Part shown: positions 1 through 12,808 of the stretch, piece by piece
Layout of the letters: every line of letters starts with the position of its first letter
How positions within the stretch are numbered: the first letter of the stretch is position 1
Assembly: GCA_964035545.1 (NCBI GenBank)
Contig: OZ037767.1
Coordinates: 17,423,781-17,487,780, forward strand
Direction of reading: 5' to 3'
Length of the DNA: 64,000 nt
From: Bugula neritina
Taxonomy: Eukaryota > Bryozoa > Gymnolaemata > Cheilostomatida > Bugulidae
The notes under the pieces: generated by a model
What the model was told of the DNA's origin: nothing
Database searches by the model: none
Seen by the model: the letters and a program-made list of their open reading frames with translations, nothing else
Translations under genes and position numbers: made by a program

Positions 1-317
1 TAAAGCAACTATATTAGCATATAATCTCATCCTAGTGACAATTTTATTGATTCTATTACTTCTGAATGAAACAGTTAAGTACATTGCTTTGTTTTCAATT
101 CATAGCAAGTTTATGATTATTAATTATAATAATTATAATCATAATATTAATAAGAAATAATATTAATTAACAGCTTTTAATCATTTTTTTATTAAAACAT
201 TAAATTAACATTCTATACACTTTAAATTTGAACTTTTACAAAGTCATCATATAAAATTATCAGGTTATTGACTATACCATACTGATAGTGATAGGTATAC
301 ACCTATGCCTATGGCTT

Positions 318-450
318 AGAGGCACTACTAATAGTAGTACTAGTAGAAATACTAATAGTATTACTAGTGCTAGTAGTATTATACTTAGTGCTAGTAAGTA
401 CTAGTACAGTAGTATTACTAGTACTACTAGTAGTATTACTCAATATACTC
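318..450. repeat. CTAGTA-type microsatellite
   Basis: Imperfect runs of actagtagt and related triplet-rich sequence. No coding signal was seen between 1 and 1300, which otherwise reads as AT-rich spacer or 3' flank of the minus-strand gene that ends at 1302. Confidence 0.6.
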
Positions 451-1301
451 ATAGTATCATACTTATAGTTATTAGGATGACTATTGTGACATTGAAGATC
501 TGATATTCAGGTGGTGAAAACCATTTGCTTTATTATATCCCATTTAGACTATAAGCCTAAAGTCTTGGGCCGGGCTGGAAAATCAAATCTAAACCTGAAT
601 ACATTCCATTTGATTCCAATGCTGACTTTACTGATGCAAGCTGCTGCAGCTAAATATAGACCTATATGTAACTGAAAACACCATTTAATTGTGTATTAAA
701 ACGGCATATCATATCTTCTTTTTATAATTATACTCATGAATTCCAATCTGCAAGATGATTTAGTGCTTTAGTCTTGTTAAGTTTTATTTTTTCTTACATA
801 GCAATTATCTAAAGTCTAGATTTCATTACTTTAAAGCCAAAACTGACTTTTTTATAACTGTTTAATGAAATAGCTTATTTAATACATTGAAAAGTTTTTT
901 TAGTGTCTGCTTTAAGATTATATAGATATTGTATAAATGTTTATACAAAACCGGCATTAATTTAATGTGTTAACACTGTACAGGTAAACTTATTGTAAAC
1001 ATAATCAAATCGCTGCAACGCTTTTAATTCATATATGTAGGGTTTTGCTTTATTGATTCGATTTTTCAAAAAAGTTACAAACTAAAAATATCTTTGTTTC
1101 AAGTTGTCAAAATACTTGTAAAATGGTAAAATATAGTGATGTGTGTACTAAAACCCAATTTTGTCCTGTAGTTAAAGCAAATTAACATTTAGTTTCAAAT
1201 AAATTGCTGTTCAAGTTTAAAAAGCATATCATGATAACATAATGACAGTTTGAATTGCTCTATATTCTGTTGTTAACTTGATATAATGTTCAGACAGCCT
1301 T

Positions 1302-3416
1302 CTAATCTGTACTTTGCTCTGTATTGACAAAGTCCACAGTATTTTGAGGTGGCCACTTTTTCCAACACTCCACGCAGTAAATCTGTAAAATCACATCTTT
1401 TATTATAATAATTATATGCTATTGATCGTATTAATACTTCAATATTTTTTAGAACTTGCAAAGATTAAATAACTTATATACTTTAGTGATTTCCACAGCT
1501 GAAGTAAAAAAAACAAATATTATTGTACTTTTTTCTAGCCCAAAATACTTTACCAATTGATATATATTTGTCTTACCAGTCCAACGTTCTCAATTAAATC
1601 ACAACAGCTTGGGGTTGGTGGGGTGGCCAAAGGTTGGTCTGTGAGTAGAGGACTCAACTTTATATTTGTAAAAATAGAGAGTCCCCTAAAGTCTTGACTA
1701 GAAGAAGTTTTAGGTTCAGTGAAGCCTGTGGTAGCATTGTTCGTTGCATCATCTCTCAAAGTTTCACAGCTGTAGTCGTCATTCAAACTTCTGACATCAC
1801 GTGCCCCCTTATTAGTTTGTGGACAAGCTTCTGTTGATTCAAAGCTACCACTGAGTTCTGGAATGCTATCCAAGTCTGAATATTCTCCAATTTCTGAGCC
1901 CTCCCAAATTTCTGATATCTGCTCCACTCCTGAAATGCTCTGAAATTCTGAAATACTGTTACATTCTGAATCACTTCCCACTTCTGAACTGCCTTTTACT
2001 CCAGAATCATCTTCTGAGCTTCTGCTGTTTGGAAGTGTTGGGTTAGGGCTAAAGGCTTTGTTTTTATCTTCAGGTGTTCTACTAAACTTACAGTTGTCAT
2101 CCATTTCCAAACTATCTCCATCTCTATAACTGAAAAACCATGACACGTTTTTCAGTTATCTATGCTAAACCAGCAGTAAAGATTCAAAATGAGTAATCAA
2201 AACTTATAAATTTTGAGTTGGCAACCAAAATAATGTTTATGAAATTGCTGACCAAAGAATTACAAGAGCATAACCACAAGTTTAGTACTTACTGGGAAGG
2301 CTCATCATCTTTGAGTAAATCTTCTAGAGCTGACTTCACTTGCTTGAAAAACTCCTCATTTAAGCAGCAGTTATCATCCAAACCATGCAGACCTTTTTAT
2401 AACGTAAAATAAATGTTTAATATTTAAGTTGTCCTCTATTAAACTTTGAAACTCACTTTTGTGTTTATTCAACAAAATACTCTTCACCTTCAGGTTTGGA
2501 GAAAAACTAGAGATATGAATTTGGCTAGGTATAGCTTATAAGCATTAGACTATTAAGTATGAGATTTCACCTCATTTATATTACCTACTCTTTATTTCAA
2601 ATTTAGAGCTTTCACTTTTAGGTATATATGTACACAGTATGCCTAATAAACCTTATAATTAATTGAAAGCTATAACATTCTTGAGCATTTATGAAATTAT
2701 CACCAATTATTAGTATTATTTGTGCTAACATTTGACTTTCACTCTGTACAATATAAAATATAATAGCAATACTCATACATATAAATATAAAATGGGAGAA
2801 TAAATTATGCTGCATGAATTCATAATATTTTATATTATAAGGAACCTGAATACATTTTTTTTTTTAAATAAAAGTTTTAAAGTAAGATATTATTTGTTGG
2901 TTCTCAAAGCCCAACCATTGTAAGTAAGTACATTAACGCTCCAACTAAAAATATTACAACTACATAAATTTTAAGGAAAAAAATCCACTTACATCTTTCT
3001 TCCATTCTTGAAAGCCAAGACTTATACTGGAGCTGATGGTACAAAGTACTGTTGGCTCTAACTGGACCTAACTCAGATACTTGAGTTGAAAGTATTAAAC
3101 CATGTTGATTGGAGAGATGTGGAGAGAAGAGTCACCCTACCTAGTGTTGGTGGATGTGCTTTGTGCCAGCTTTTAAACAACACAGCTTTCAAATCAATGA
3201 AGTGCCACACAAAGGCCATTGTGCCAATAGCCCTATTTTCAGCTTGTTTCTGTATAATTATACAGCTTTGAATGCAGCTGTGCTTTTCGCTGGAAGCTGA
3301 TTTATCCAAGAAACTGTGCTTTGGTTTTGGGGGTCCTTTTGTATGAATTTTTCGGGCTGGCCTTGCAGAGTAGACAATTTGTCATTGTACTCGAGTTGCA
3401 AGAAATCATATTCCAT
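1302..3416 (-). CDS. Unrecognised Ser-rich protein, at least four exons
   Basis: I do not recognise this protein. Four minus-strand segments join in phase. One ends at 2993 (donor AGAT|GTAAGT) and includes a stretch beginning NSTLYHQLQYKSW. Next come 2293-2392 (acidic, FFKQVKSALEDLL), 1577-2129 (184 codons, very rich in Ser, Glu and Asp; donor CTG|GTAAGA) and a probable last exon 1302-1382 ending in TAG. Junction phases 1, 2 and 0 agree. The Ser/Glu/Asp-rich exon looks disordered and phosphorylatable. The 5' part is unresolved: an ATG at 3416 opens 51 codons, but its link to the 2993 exon is uncertain because the available donor (AAAGCT|GTATAA) and acceptors are weak. The last exon is also uncertain. 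An overlapping frame at 1273-1461 gives a different C-terminus that does not fit the upstream phase. The gene would diverge from the carrier gene at 9895. Confidence 0.55.
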
Positions 3417-4614
3417 AATTTAACAGTTTCTGGTGGTAGAAGAGAAATAAATAATCATACACATTTTCTTAAACAACAGAGATAGCTTCTTGCGACATCT
3501 TGTTGTGAATACTTTAAATGAGCTTCTATTTTAAATAGTCCAACAGACTTTTGACTTTTTTCTATCATTTTTGTTCATGCCTACTTATATTATAGCCAGT
3601 ATTTACACTGAATTTTGCAACGTGTTGTCATTTCTGTTATATGGCAATAAATCAATCAATCAACAATTTCCAGGCTCAAAAAAATTTAACAAAAATATTA
3701 CGAATAGCAGTGTTTTTGTCAATGAAACTATTTTTATTTGCACTGCACATATTTTTGATAGCTTATAATCATATTGATGCTGTAGATGATAATAATTAAA
3801 AAAATTCTCATCGATAATACAACATTTTTCTCATTGTGGTGATAAAAGCAATAGCAGTTGCAATAGCAAAAGCAATATTTAGCCATTATGACAGTTTCTA
3901 GTATCTAAAAGCATTACCGAATTTAAAAATAGAATGATACTTATATATAGTTCATTGAAAGATACCGAGAAATAATTTTTTCAAGAAAATATAAGGTCAA
4001 CTGGAAAAGTTGCACCAAAAAATAATTTCATTTATAAAGGGTTGTAGGAATTTTTCAGATTATTATTAACTACAGTCTGTTAGTACAGCTTGTGTCATTA
4101 TACGTGGTAATAAAATCAGCCTCACTTGAGAAATTACCATCTTACTGTAAGAATTACTTTTCATAGAGCATAATTAGTTTTTCTAAAACCGCTGCACCCC
4201 AGTTCATTTAATAATGCTATCAATTCTGAAAGTTCGCCAACTAAAAATCGTTTTATCTCCCAATAACCTTTCCTTATAGCTGTATTGAAACCTTTGTGAG
4301 CTATCCTTAAATTAGATATAATTTCAGATGCTAATTACTGTCATTAGAAAGCCAGAACTTGCAGTATTTCTATGGTATGTTATAGTTCTATTGTCTGTAT
4401 AAAACCCCTCATTTTAGACATTAATATTTACACCTGACTTTGTACGATGAATGAAAACTCAGTAAATATATGAAATTAAAATCCTATAAATAGACATTTT
4501 TAGGGAAAGTGGAATGCTTATAACGTTATAGTGCTATAAGTACAAAAATCACCATGTCTTAGCATTATCCTACATGCTAACTGAATGACTTTAGCTTCAT
4601 ATATTATAGTGGCC
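3417..4614. other. Intergenic AT-rich spacer
   Basis: No coding exon with good splice sites was seen. By position this should hold the promoter of the minus-strand gene ending at 1302 and, if the satellite lies in a 5'-UTR intron, the promoter of the plus-strand carrier gene. No clear core promoter motif could be assigned. Confidence 0.4.
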
Positions 4615-7600
4615 TATACATTCTCTACTCACTCTATCTCTATATTATAGTATATATTCTCTACTCACTCTATCTCTATATTATATAGTATATATTCACT
4701 ACTCACTCTATCTCTATATTATATAGTATATATTCTCTACTCACTCTATCTCTATATTATATAGTATATATTCACTACTCACTCTATCTCTATATTATAT
4801 AGTATATATTCACTACTCACTCTATCTCTATATTATATAGTATATATTCACTACTCACTCTATCTCTATATTATAGTATATATTCACTACTCACTCTATC
4901 TCTATATTATATAGTATATATTCACTACTCACTCTATCTCTATATTATATAGTATATATTCACTACTCACTATATCTCTATATTATATAGTATATATTCA
5001 CTACTCACTATATCTCTATATTATAGTATATATTCACTACTCACTCTATCTCTATATTATAGTATATATTCACTACTCACTCTATCTCTATATTATAGTA
5101 TATATTCACTACTCACTATATCTCTATATTATAGTATATATTCACTACTCACTCTATCTCTATATTATAGTATATATTCACTACTCACTCTATCTCTATA
5201 TTATATAGTATATATTCACTACTCACTCTATCTCTATATTATATAGTATATATTCTCTACTCACTCTATCTCTATATTATATAGTATATATTCACTACTC
5301 ACTCTATCTCTATATTATATAGTATATATTCACTACTCACTCTATCTCTATATTATAGTATATATTCACTACTCACTCTATCTCTATATTATATAGTATA
5401 TATTCACTACTCACTCTATCTCTATATTATAGTATATATTCACTACTCACTCTATCTCTATATTATATAGTATATATTCACTACTCACTCTATCTCTATA
5501 TTATATAGTATATATTCACTACTCACTATATCTCTATATTATATAGTATATATTCACTACTCACTCTATCTCTATATTATATAGTATATATTCACTACTC
5601 ACTATCTCTATATTATATAGTATATATTCACTACTCACTCTATATTATATAGTATATATTCATTACTCACTCTATCTCTATATTATAGTATATATTCACT
5701 ACTCACTCTATCTTTATATTATATAGTATATATTCACTACTCACACTATCTCTATATTATATAGTATATATTCACTACTCACTCTATCTCTATATTATAT
5801 AGTATATATTCATTACTCACTCTATCTCTATATTATATAGTATATATTCACTACTCACTCTATCTCTATATTATAGTATATATTCACTACTCACTCTATC
5901 TCTATATTATAGTATATATTCTCTACTCACTCTATCTCTATATTATAGTATATATTCACTACTCACTCTATCTCTATATTATATAGTATATATTCTCTAC
6001 TCACTCTATCTCTATATTATAGTATATATTCACTACTCACTCTATCTCTATATTATAGTATATATTCACTACTCACTCTATCTCTATATTATATAGTATA
6101 TATTCACTACTCACTCTATCTCTATATTATATAGTATATATTCACTACTCACTCTATCTCTATATTATAGTATATATTCACTACTCACTCTATCTCTATA
6201 TTATATAGTATATATTCACTACTCACTCTATCTTTATATTATATAGTATATATTCACTACTCACACTATCTCTATATTATATAGTATATATTCACTACTC
6301 ACTCTATCTCTATATTATATAGTATATATTCATTACTCACTCTATCTCTATATTATATAGTATATATTCACTACTCACTCTATCTTTATATTATATAGTA
6401 TATATTCACTACTCACTCTATCTCTATATTATAGTATATATTCACTACTCACTCTATCTCTATATTATAGTATATATTCACTACTCACTCTATCTCTATA
6501 TTATAGTATATATTCACTACTCACTCTATCTCTATATTATATAGTATATATTCATTACTCACTCTATCTCTATATTATAGTATATATTCACTACTCACAC
6601 TATCTCTATATTATATAGTATATATTCACTACTCACTCTATCTCTATATTATAGTATATATTCACTACTCACTCTATCTCTATATTATAGTATATATTCA
6701 CTACTCACTCTATCTCTATATTATAGTATATATTCACTACTCACTCTATCTCTATATTATAGTATATATTCACTACTCACTCTATCTCTATATTATATAG
6801 TATATATTCACTACTCACTCTATCTCTATATTATATAGTATATATTCACTACTCACTCTATCTCTATATTATAGTATATATTCACTACTCACTCTATCTC
6901 TATATTATATAGTATATATTCACTATTCACTCTATCTCTATATTATATAGTATATATTCACTACTCACTCTATCTCTATATTATAGTATATATTCACTAC
7001 TCACTCTATCTCTATATTATATAGTATATATTCACTACTCACTCTATCTCTATATTATAGTATATATTCACTACTCACTCTATCTCTATATTATATAGTA
7101 TATATTCACTACTCACTCTATCTTTATATTATATAGTATATATTCACTACTCACACTATCTCTATATTATATAGTATATATTCACTACTCACTCTATCTC
7201 TATATTATATAGTATATATTCATTACTCACTCTATCTCTATATTATATAGTATATATTCACTACTCACTCTATCTTTATATTATATAGTATATATTCACT
7301 ACTCACTCTATCTCTATATTATAGTATATATTCACTACTCACTCTATCTCTATATTATAGTATATATTCACTACTCACTCTATCTCTATATTATATAGTA
7401 TATATTCACTACTCACTCTATCTCTATATTATAGTATATATTCACTACTCACTCTATCTCTATATTATAGTATATATTCACTACTCACTCTATCTCTATA
7501 TTATAGTATATATTCACTACTCACTCTATCTCTATATTATATAGTATATATTCACTACTCACTATCTCTATATTATATAGTATATATTCACTACTCACTC

Positions 7601-9866
7601 TATCTCTATATTATATAGTATATATTCACTACTCACTATATCTCTATATTATATAGTATATATTCACTACTCACTCTATCTCTATATTATAGTATATATT
7701 CACTACTCACTCTATCTCTATATTATATAGTATATATTCACTACTCACTCTATCTCTATATTATAGTATATATTCACTACTCACTCTATCTCTATATTAT
7801 AGTATATATTCACTACTCACTATATCTCTATATTATATAGTATATATTCACTACTCACTCTATCTCTATATTATAGTATATATTCACTACTCACTCTATC
7901 TCTATATTATAGTATATATTCACTACACACTATCTCTATATTATATAGTATATATTCACTACTCACTCTATCTCTATATTATATAGTATATATTCTCTAC
8001 TCACTCTATCTCTATATTATATAGTATATATTCACTACTCACTCTATCTCTATATTATAGTATATATTCACTACTCACTCTATCTCTATATTATAGTATA
8101 TATTCACTACTCACACTATCTCTATATTATATAGTATATATTCACTACTCACTCTATCTCTATATTATATAGTATATATTCACTACTCACTCTATCTCTA
8201 TATTATATACTATATATTCACTACTCACTCTATCTCTATATTATATAGTATATATTCACTACTCACTCTATCTCTATATTATATAGTATATATTCACTAC
8301 TCACTCTATCTCTATATTATATAGTATATATTCACTACTCACTCTACCTCTATATTATAGTATATATTCACTACTCACTCTATCTCTATATAATATAGTA
8401 TATATTCACTACTCACTCTATCTCTATATTATAGTATATATTCACTACTCACTCTATCTCTATATTATATAGTATATATTCACTACTCACTCTATCTCTA
8501 TATTATATAGTATATATTCACTACTCACTATATCTCTATATTATATAGTATATATTCACTACTCACTCTATCTCTATATTATATAGTATATATTCACTAC
8601 TCACTATATCTCTATATTATAGTATATATTCACTACTCACTCTATCTCTATATTATATAGTATATATTCACTACTCACTCTATCTCTATATTATATAGTA
8701 TATATTCACTACTCACTCTATCTCTATATTATAGTATATATTCACTACTCACTATATCTCTATATTATATAGTATATATTCACTACTCACACTATCTCTA
8801 TATTATATAGTATATATTCACTACTCACTATATCTCTATATTATATAGTATATATTCACTACTCACTCTATCTCTATATTATATAGTATATATTCACTAC
8901 TCACTCTATCTCTATATTATATAGTATATATTCTCTACTCACTCTATCTCTATATTATATAGTATATATTCACTACTCACACTATCTCTATATTATATAG
9001 TATATATTCACTACTCACTATATCTCTATATTATATAGTATATATTCACTACTCACTCTATCTCTATATTATATAGTATATATTCACTACTCACTCTATC
9101 TCTATATTATATAGTATATATTCACTACTCACTATATCTCTATATTATAGTATATATTCACTACTCACTCTATCTCTATATTATATAGTATATATTCTCT
9201 ACTCACTCTATCTCTATATTATATAGTATATATTCACTACTCACTCTATCTCTATATTATATAGTATATATTCACTACTCACTCTATCTCTATATTATAT
9301 AGTATATATTCACTACTCACTATATCTCTATATTATAGTATATATTCACTACTCACTCTATCTCTATATTATATAGTATATATTCACTACTCACTCTATC
9401 TCTATATTATATAGTATATATTCACTACTCACTCTATCTCTATATTATATAGTATATATTCACTACTCACTCTATCTCTATATTATAGTATATATTCACT
9501 ACTCACTCTATCTCTATATTATATAGTATATATTCACTACTCACTCTATCTCTATATTATAGTATATATTCACTACTCACTATCTCTATATTATAGTATA
9601 TATTCACTACTCACTCTATCTCTATATTATATAGTATATATTCACTACTCACTATATCTCTATATTATATAGTATATATTCACTACTCACTATCTCTATA
9701 TTATATAGTATATATTCACTACTCACACTATCTCTATATTATATAGTATATATTCACTACTCACTCTATCTCTATATTATAGTATATATTCTCTACTCAC
9801 TCTATCTCTATATTATAGTATATATTCACTACTCACTCTATCTCTATATTATAGTATATATTCTCT
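4615..9866. repeat. 5.2 kb satellite array, 34/38-bp unit, about 145 copies
   Basis: Head-to-tail units of the type cactactcactctatctct followed by tatattatatagtatatatt, alternating between a 38-bp form (ttatatag) and a 34-bp form (ttatag). Rare variants (ctttata for ctctata, cacact for cactct, cattact for cactact) recur in the same order near 5711-5830, 6231-6390 and 7121-7280. This shows amplification of multi-unit blocks, with an offset of about 890 bp between the last two. The array ends 28 bp before the ATG of the carrier gene at 9895. Confidence 0.95.
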
Positions 9867-9894
9867 GTAGACTTGAGTTACCAGAAGCTAACTT

Positions 9895-12029
9895 ATGGAA
9901 GATTTTAGAGACTTCTTTGCTGGGTGTCTGGGAGGTGAGTTTATATAATACTTCATAATATATTGCAGTACAATATATTATACATAATGTATTATGATAT
10001 ATTGCACTGTGCTATAATAATATACCGTAATATATTTTATGCTGCAATAAACATTATATGAAAATATACTGCAATATATAATATTATAATACATAATATA
10101 ATTATATAATCTACTGTAATATATCGTATAATGTACTATAATATAGCATATAATGTACTGTAATATAGCATATAATGTACTGTAATATAGCATGTAATAT
10201 ACTGTAATATAGCATATAATGTACTGTAATATAGCATATAATGTACTGTAATATATCATATAATGTACTGTAATATAGCATATAATGTACTGTAATATAG
10301 CATATAATGTACTGTAATATATGAAGCTATACTTTGTCCTGACAGGTTGTGCAGGTGTGATGGTTGGACATCCCTTTGACACTGTGAAGGTATGCAACAG
10401 TTGACTACTTTAAGCTTATACAGCGTAATGAATTGAGAGTTCTCTCTCTATGTTAGAGTTATCCCCCTTCTATATTAGAGTTCTCTATCTGTGTTAGAGT
10501 TATCCCCTTCCTATGTTAGAGTTATCCCCCTCCTATATTAGAGTTATCCCCCTCCTATATGAAAGTTATCCCCCTCCTGTATTAGAGTTATTCCCCTCCT
10601 ATATTAGAGTTATCCCCCTCCTGTATTAGAGTTATTCCCCTCCTATATTAGAGTTATTCCCCTCCTATATTAGAGTTATCCCCCTCCTATATTAGATTTA
10701 TATTCCTTATATTAAAGTTATCTCCCTCCTGTAATATACAGGTGCGTCTGCAGCTACAGACATGCAGGGTGAGTCATGGCAATGGAATGCTGGGTTGTTT
10801 CACCTCCATTGTGCAGAAGGAAGGAATGCGAGGGCTGTACAAGGGAGTTAGCTCCCCTCTGCTCTCTCTCGCCTTTATCAATGCCATAGTGTTCGGAGTG
10901 GAGGGCGGAGTTTTACGCAGGATGGAGAACCCTCATGACCTTGGCTCCGTGTTTGTAGCTGGCTCCATTGCAGGTTGGTAGGTGGAGTAGGGAGCCTCAC
11001 TCTGAGAGTGAGGAAAGCGATTCCCATCAAACAGCTTTAAGTATAGATTACATGCAATAATAAATTGTGTTTCTTGTATAACGAAAGATAAGAGCATTAT
11101 CTGCTATTTCAGTATAGCAAGGTCACTCTTGCTCTCAAGTCTCAACTCTTTGCTATGTATTAACTTTACTAATATGTGTTCAAACATCAATTCTGCATTT
11201 GTGTTTCAAAGTTGTCTTCTCTCCATCATACCTTGTGCTTCACAATCGTAAATATATTACAAAAGGGCCTGTGTTATTTACCTGAGTGTAGTAATATATA
11301 CCTGCGTGTAGGTCTAGTACAGAGTGTAGTAATACATACCTGCGTGTAGGTCTAGTACAGAGTGTAGTAATATATACCTGCGTGTAGGTCTAGTACAGAG
11401 TGTAGTAATACATACCTGTGTGTAGGTCTAGTACAGAGTGTAGTAATACATACCTGTGTGTAGGTCTAGTACAGAGTGTGATTGCCTGTCCCATGGAGCT
11501 GGTGAAGACTCAGATGCAGATGCAAGGAGTTGGTGAGACGTCGTACAGGAAGAGGAAGTACTCGAGTAGTTACGACACTCTGAAACAGCTGTACAGAGCG
11601 AAAGGGGCGAGGGCCATGTATCGGGGTATGAGCATCACCGCTGCCAGAGAGTTGCCGTCTTTCGGCGTCTACTTTGTGACGTACGAGTACCTGTGTAGAC
11701 AGTTCAGGAGGGAGGGAGAGGGGTTCTGTCCCACGTGGGCGCTGCTGACTGCCGGGGGGTTGGCAGGGTGCGCGTCATGGCTGAACTGCTACCCTCTAGA
11801 CGTGGTGAAGTCGAGGTACCAGGCAGACGGCCAGTGGCGGAAGGGCCAGCTGGTCTACAGTTACTCAGGATATAGAGACTGTCTCAGGCGGCTGATTGCG
11901 GAGAATGGGTATGCCGGACTGTTCAGAGGCTTCTTTACAACGCTGGTACGGGCCTTCCCGACTAACGGAGCCACGTTCGCCGTTGTGTCTCTCAGTCTAC
12001 GCTATTTCCGACCAGTCACTGCTAGGTGA
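9895..12029 (+). CDS. SLC25 mitochondrial carrier, SLC25A45/47/48-like
   Basis: Predicted 293-aa inner-membrane carrier, exons 9895-9934, 10346-10389, 10742-10973 and 11464-12029, phases 1, 0 and 1 all consistent. The three tandem carrier modules are visible through their signature Px[DE]xx[KR] motifs: PFDTVK at residues 23-28, PMELVK at 115-120 and PLDVVK at 216-221. The ending FPTNGATFAVVS is typical of the acylcarnitine/amino-acid-like SLC25A29/45/47/48 group, and human SLC25A45 is of similar length. The substrate cannot be read from the sequence; the family transports metabolites between cytosol and matrix. The TGA stop at 12027 overlaps a GTGAGT sequence, so an additional exon is formally possible, but the length argues that this is the end. 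A likely acceptor, ttctctgtag, at 9861-9870 implies a 5'-UTR intron filled by the satellite. Confidence 0.88.
10118..10325. repeat. 22-bp minisatellite in carrier intron 1
   Basis: About nine copies of gtactgtaatatagcatata plus two bases, between exon 1 and exon 2, ending about 20 bp before the exon 2 acceptor at 10345. It shows as a false ORF on the minus strand. Confidence 0.85.
10440..10736. repeat. 21-22-bp pyrimidine-rich minisatellite before carrier exon 3
   Basis: About thirteen copies of tatccccctcctatattag plus agt. Each unit is a pyrimidine tract followed by AG. The array runs directly into the true acceptor of exon 3, which reads cctcctgtaatatacag, so units resemble tandem copies of that 3' splice region. 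Confidence 0.85.
11275..11480. repeat. 38-bp minisatellite spanning the carrier exon 4 acceptor
   Basis: About five units containing gtgtaggtctagtacaga. The last unit is the real junction gtgtag|gtctagtacagag, whose right part codes for the first residues of exon 4. Upstream copies therefore carry both the acceptor and the start of the exon. Confidence 0.85.
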
Positions 12030-12808
12030 GTCATTATCATCTCAAACTGTGTAGAGTGGAACTAGTTCTTAGCAGTTAGTCACTGTTAGTTGTATCATCT
12101 CCCAGTCAACTATGGGAACTCAAGTCTGTGTGGATCAATTCATTTCACTGTATTATTTTGTAGCTGATGGCTTTTCCACTACTCAGCAATGTTCTAGTCT
12201 ATTCAAGATTAGCTTCTCTCAATTCCCTTATCAATGCCTAAAGATTCTCTCAACTTCAACCCTTAACAAGATCTCTACTTTGAAATATCTCTCTCTATAT
12301 ATTATGTTATATAATTATACATGTATTTGTTACAAGGTGCCAAACATGAATTAACTGCATTATTCCTGCCACAATGATACTTTTTAAATTTATTTATCTA
12401 TTTAGAACAACTTTCATCAAATTATTTATTTATAATATAATATTTTATTGCAGTGTACTGCTCATGCTGTTATGTTTTTGTTTGCTTGTTTCTATATGAA
12501 CTGCTTTTAGTTATAGACTACAATTATGCAATCCATCCTAGTCATGATATCCCTTGTAAAAATCAAAAGCCTTAAATAAATTTTATGCAAGATATTACAA
12601 TCATGTGTTGTGTTTGTAGTATCAAGTATAGAATATATAATAGAACACTGAATACATCTATGTTATTGAGTACAATGTATTGTGTTTTATATAAACAACT
12701 CTTCCAATAATAATAATTTCATAATAGCATTTATGTACAAAATCTCCTTAATTTCTCCATCACAGCCGGACCATCTCCCTGTCCAATCACATGAGACTGC
12801 CAGCGAGT
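12030..12808. other. Convergent 3' flanks of carrier and radial spoke genes
   Basis: About 780 bp of AT-rich sequence holding the 3' UTRs of two convergent genes. An AATAAA at about 12575 on the plus strand is a possible polyadenylation signal for the carrier. No other coding signal is supported. Confidence 0.5.

Noticed and set aside
1273-1461. 62-aa minus ORF as the last exon of the first gene
   Set aside because: It starts with TTG right after a stop, and the only nearby acceptor gives another frame. The phase-0 exon 1302-1382 fits better, though not certainly.
4615-9866. CRISPR-like array
   Set aside because: Units are contiguous with no unique spacers, in an animal genome. It is a satellite.
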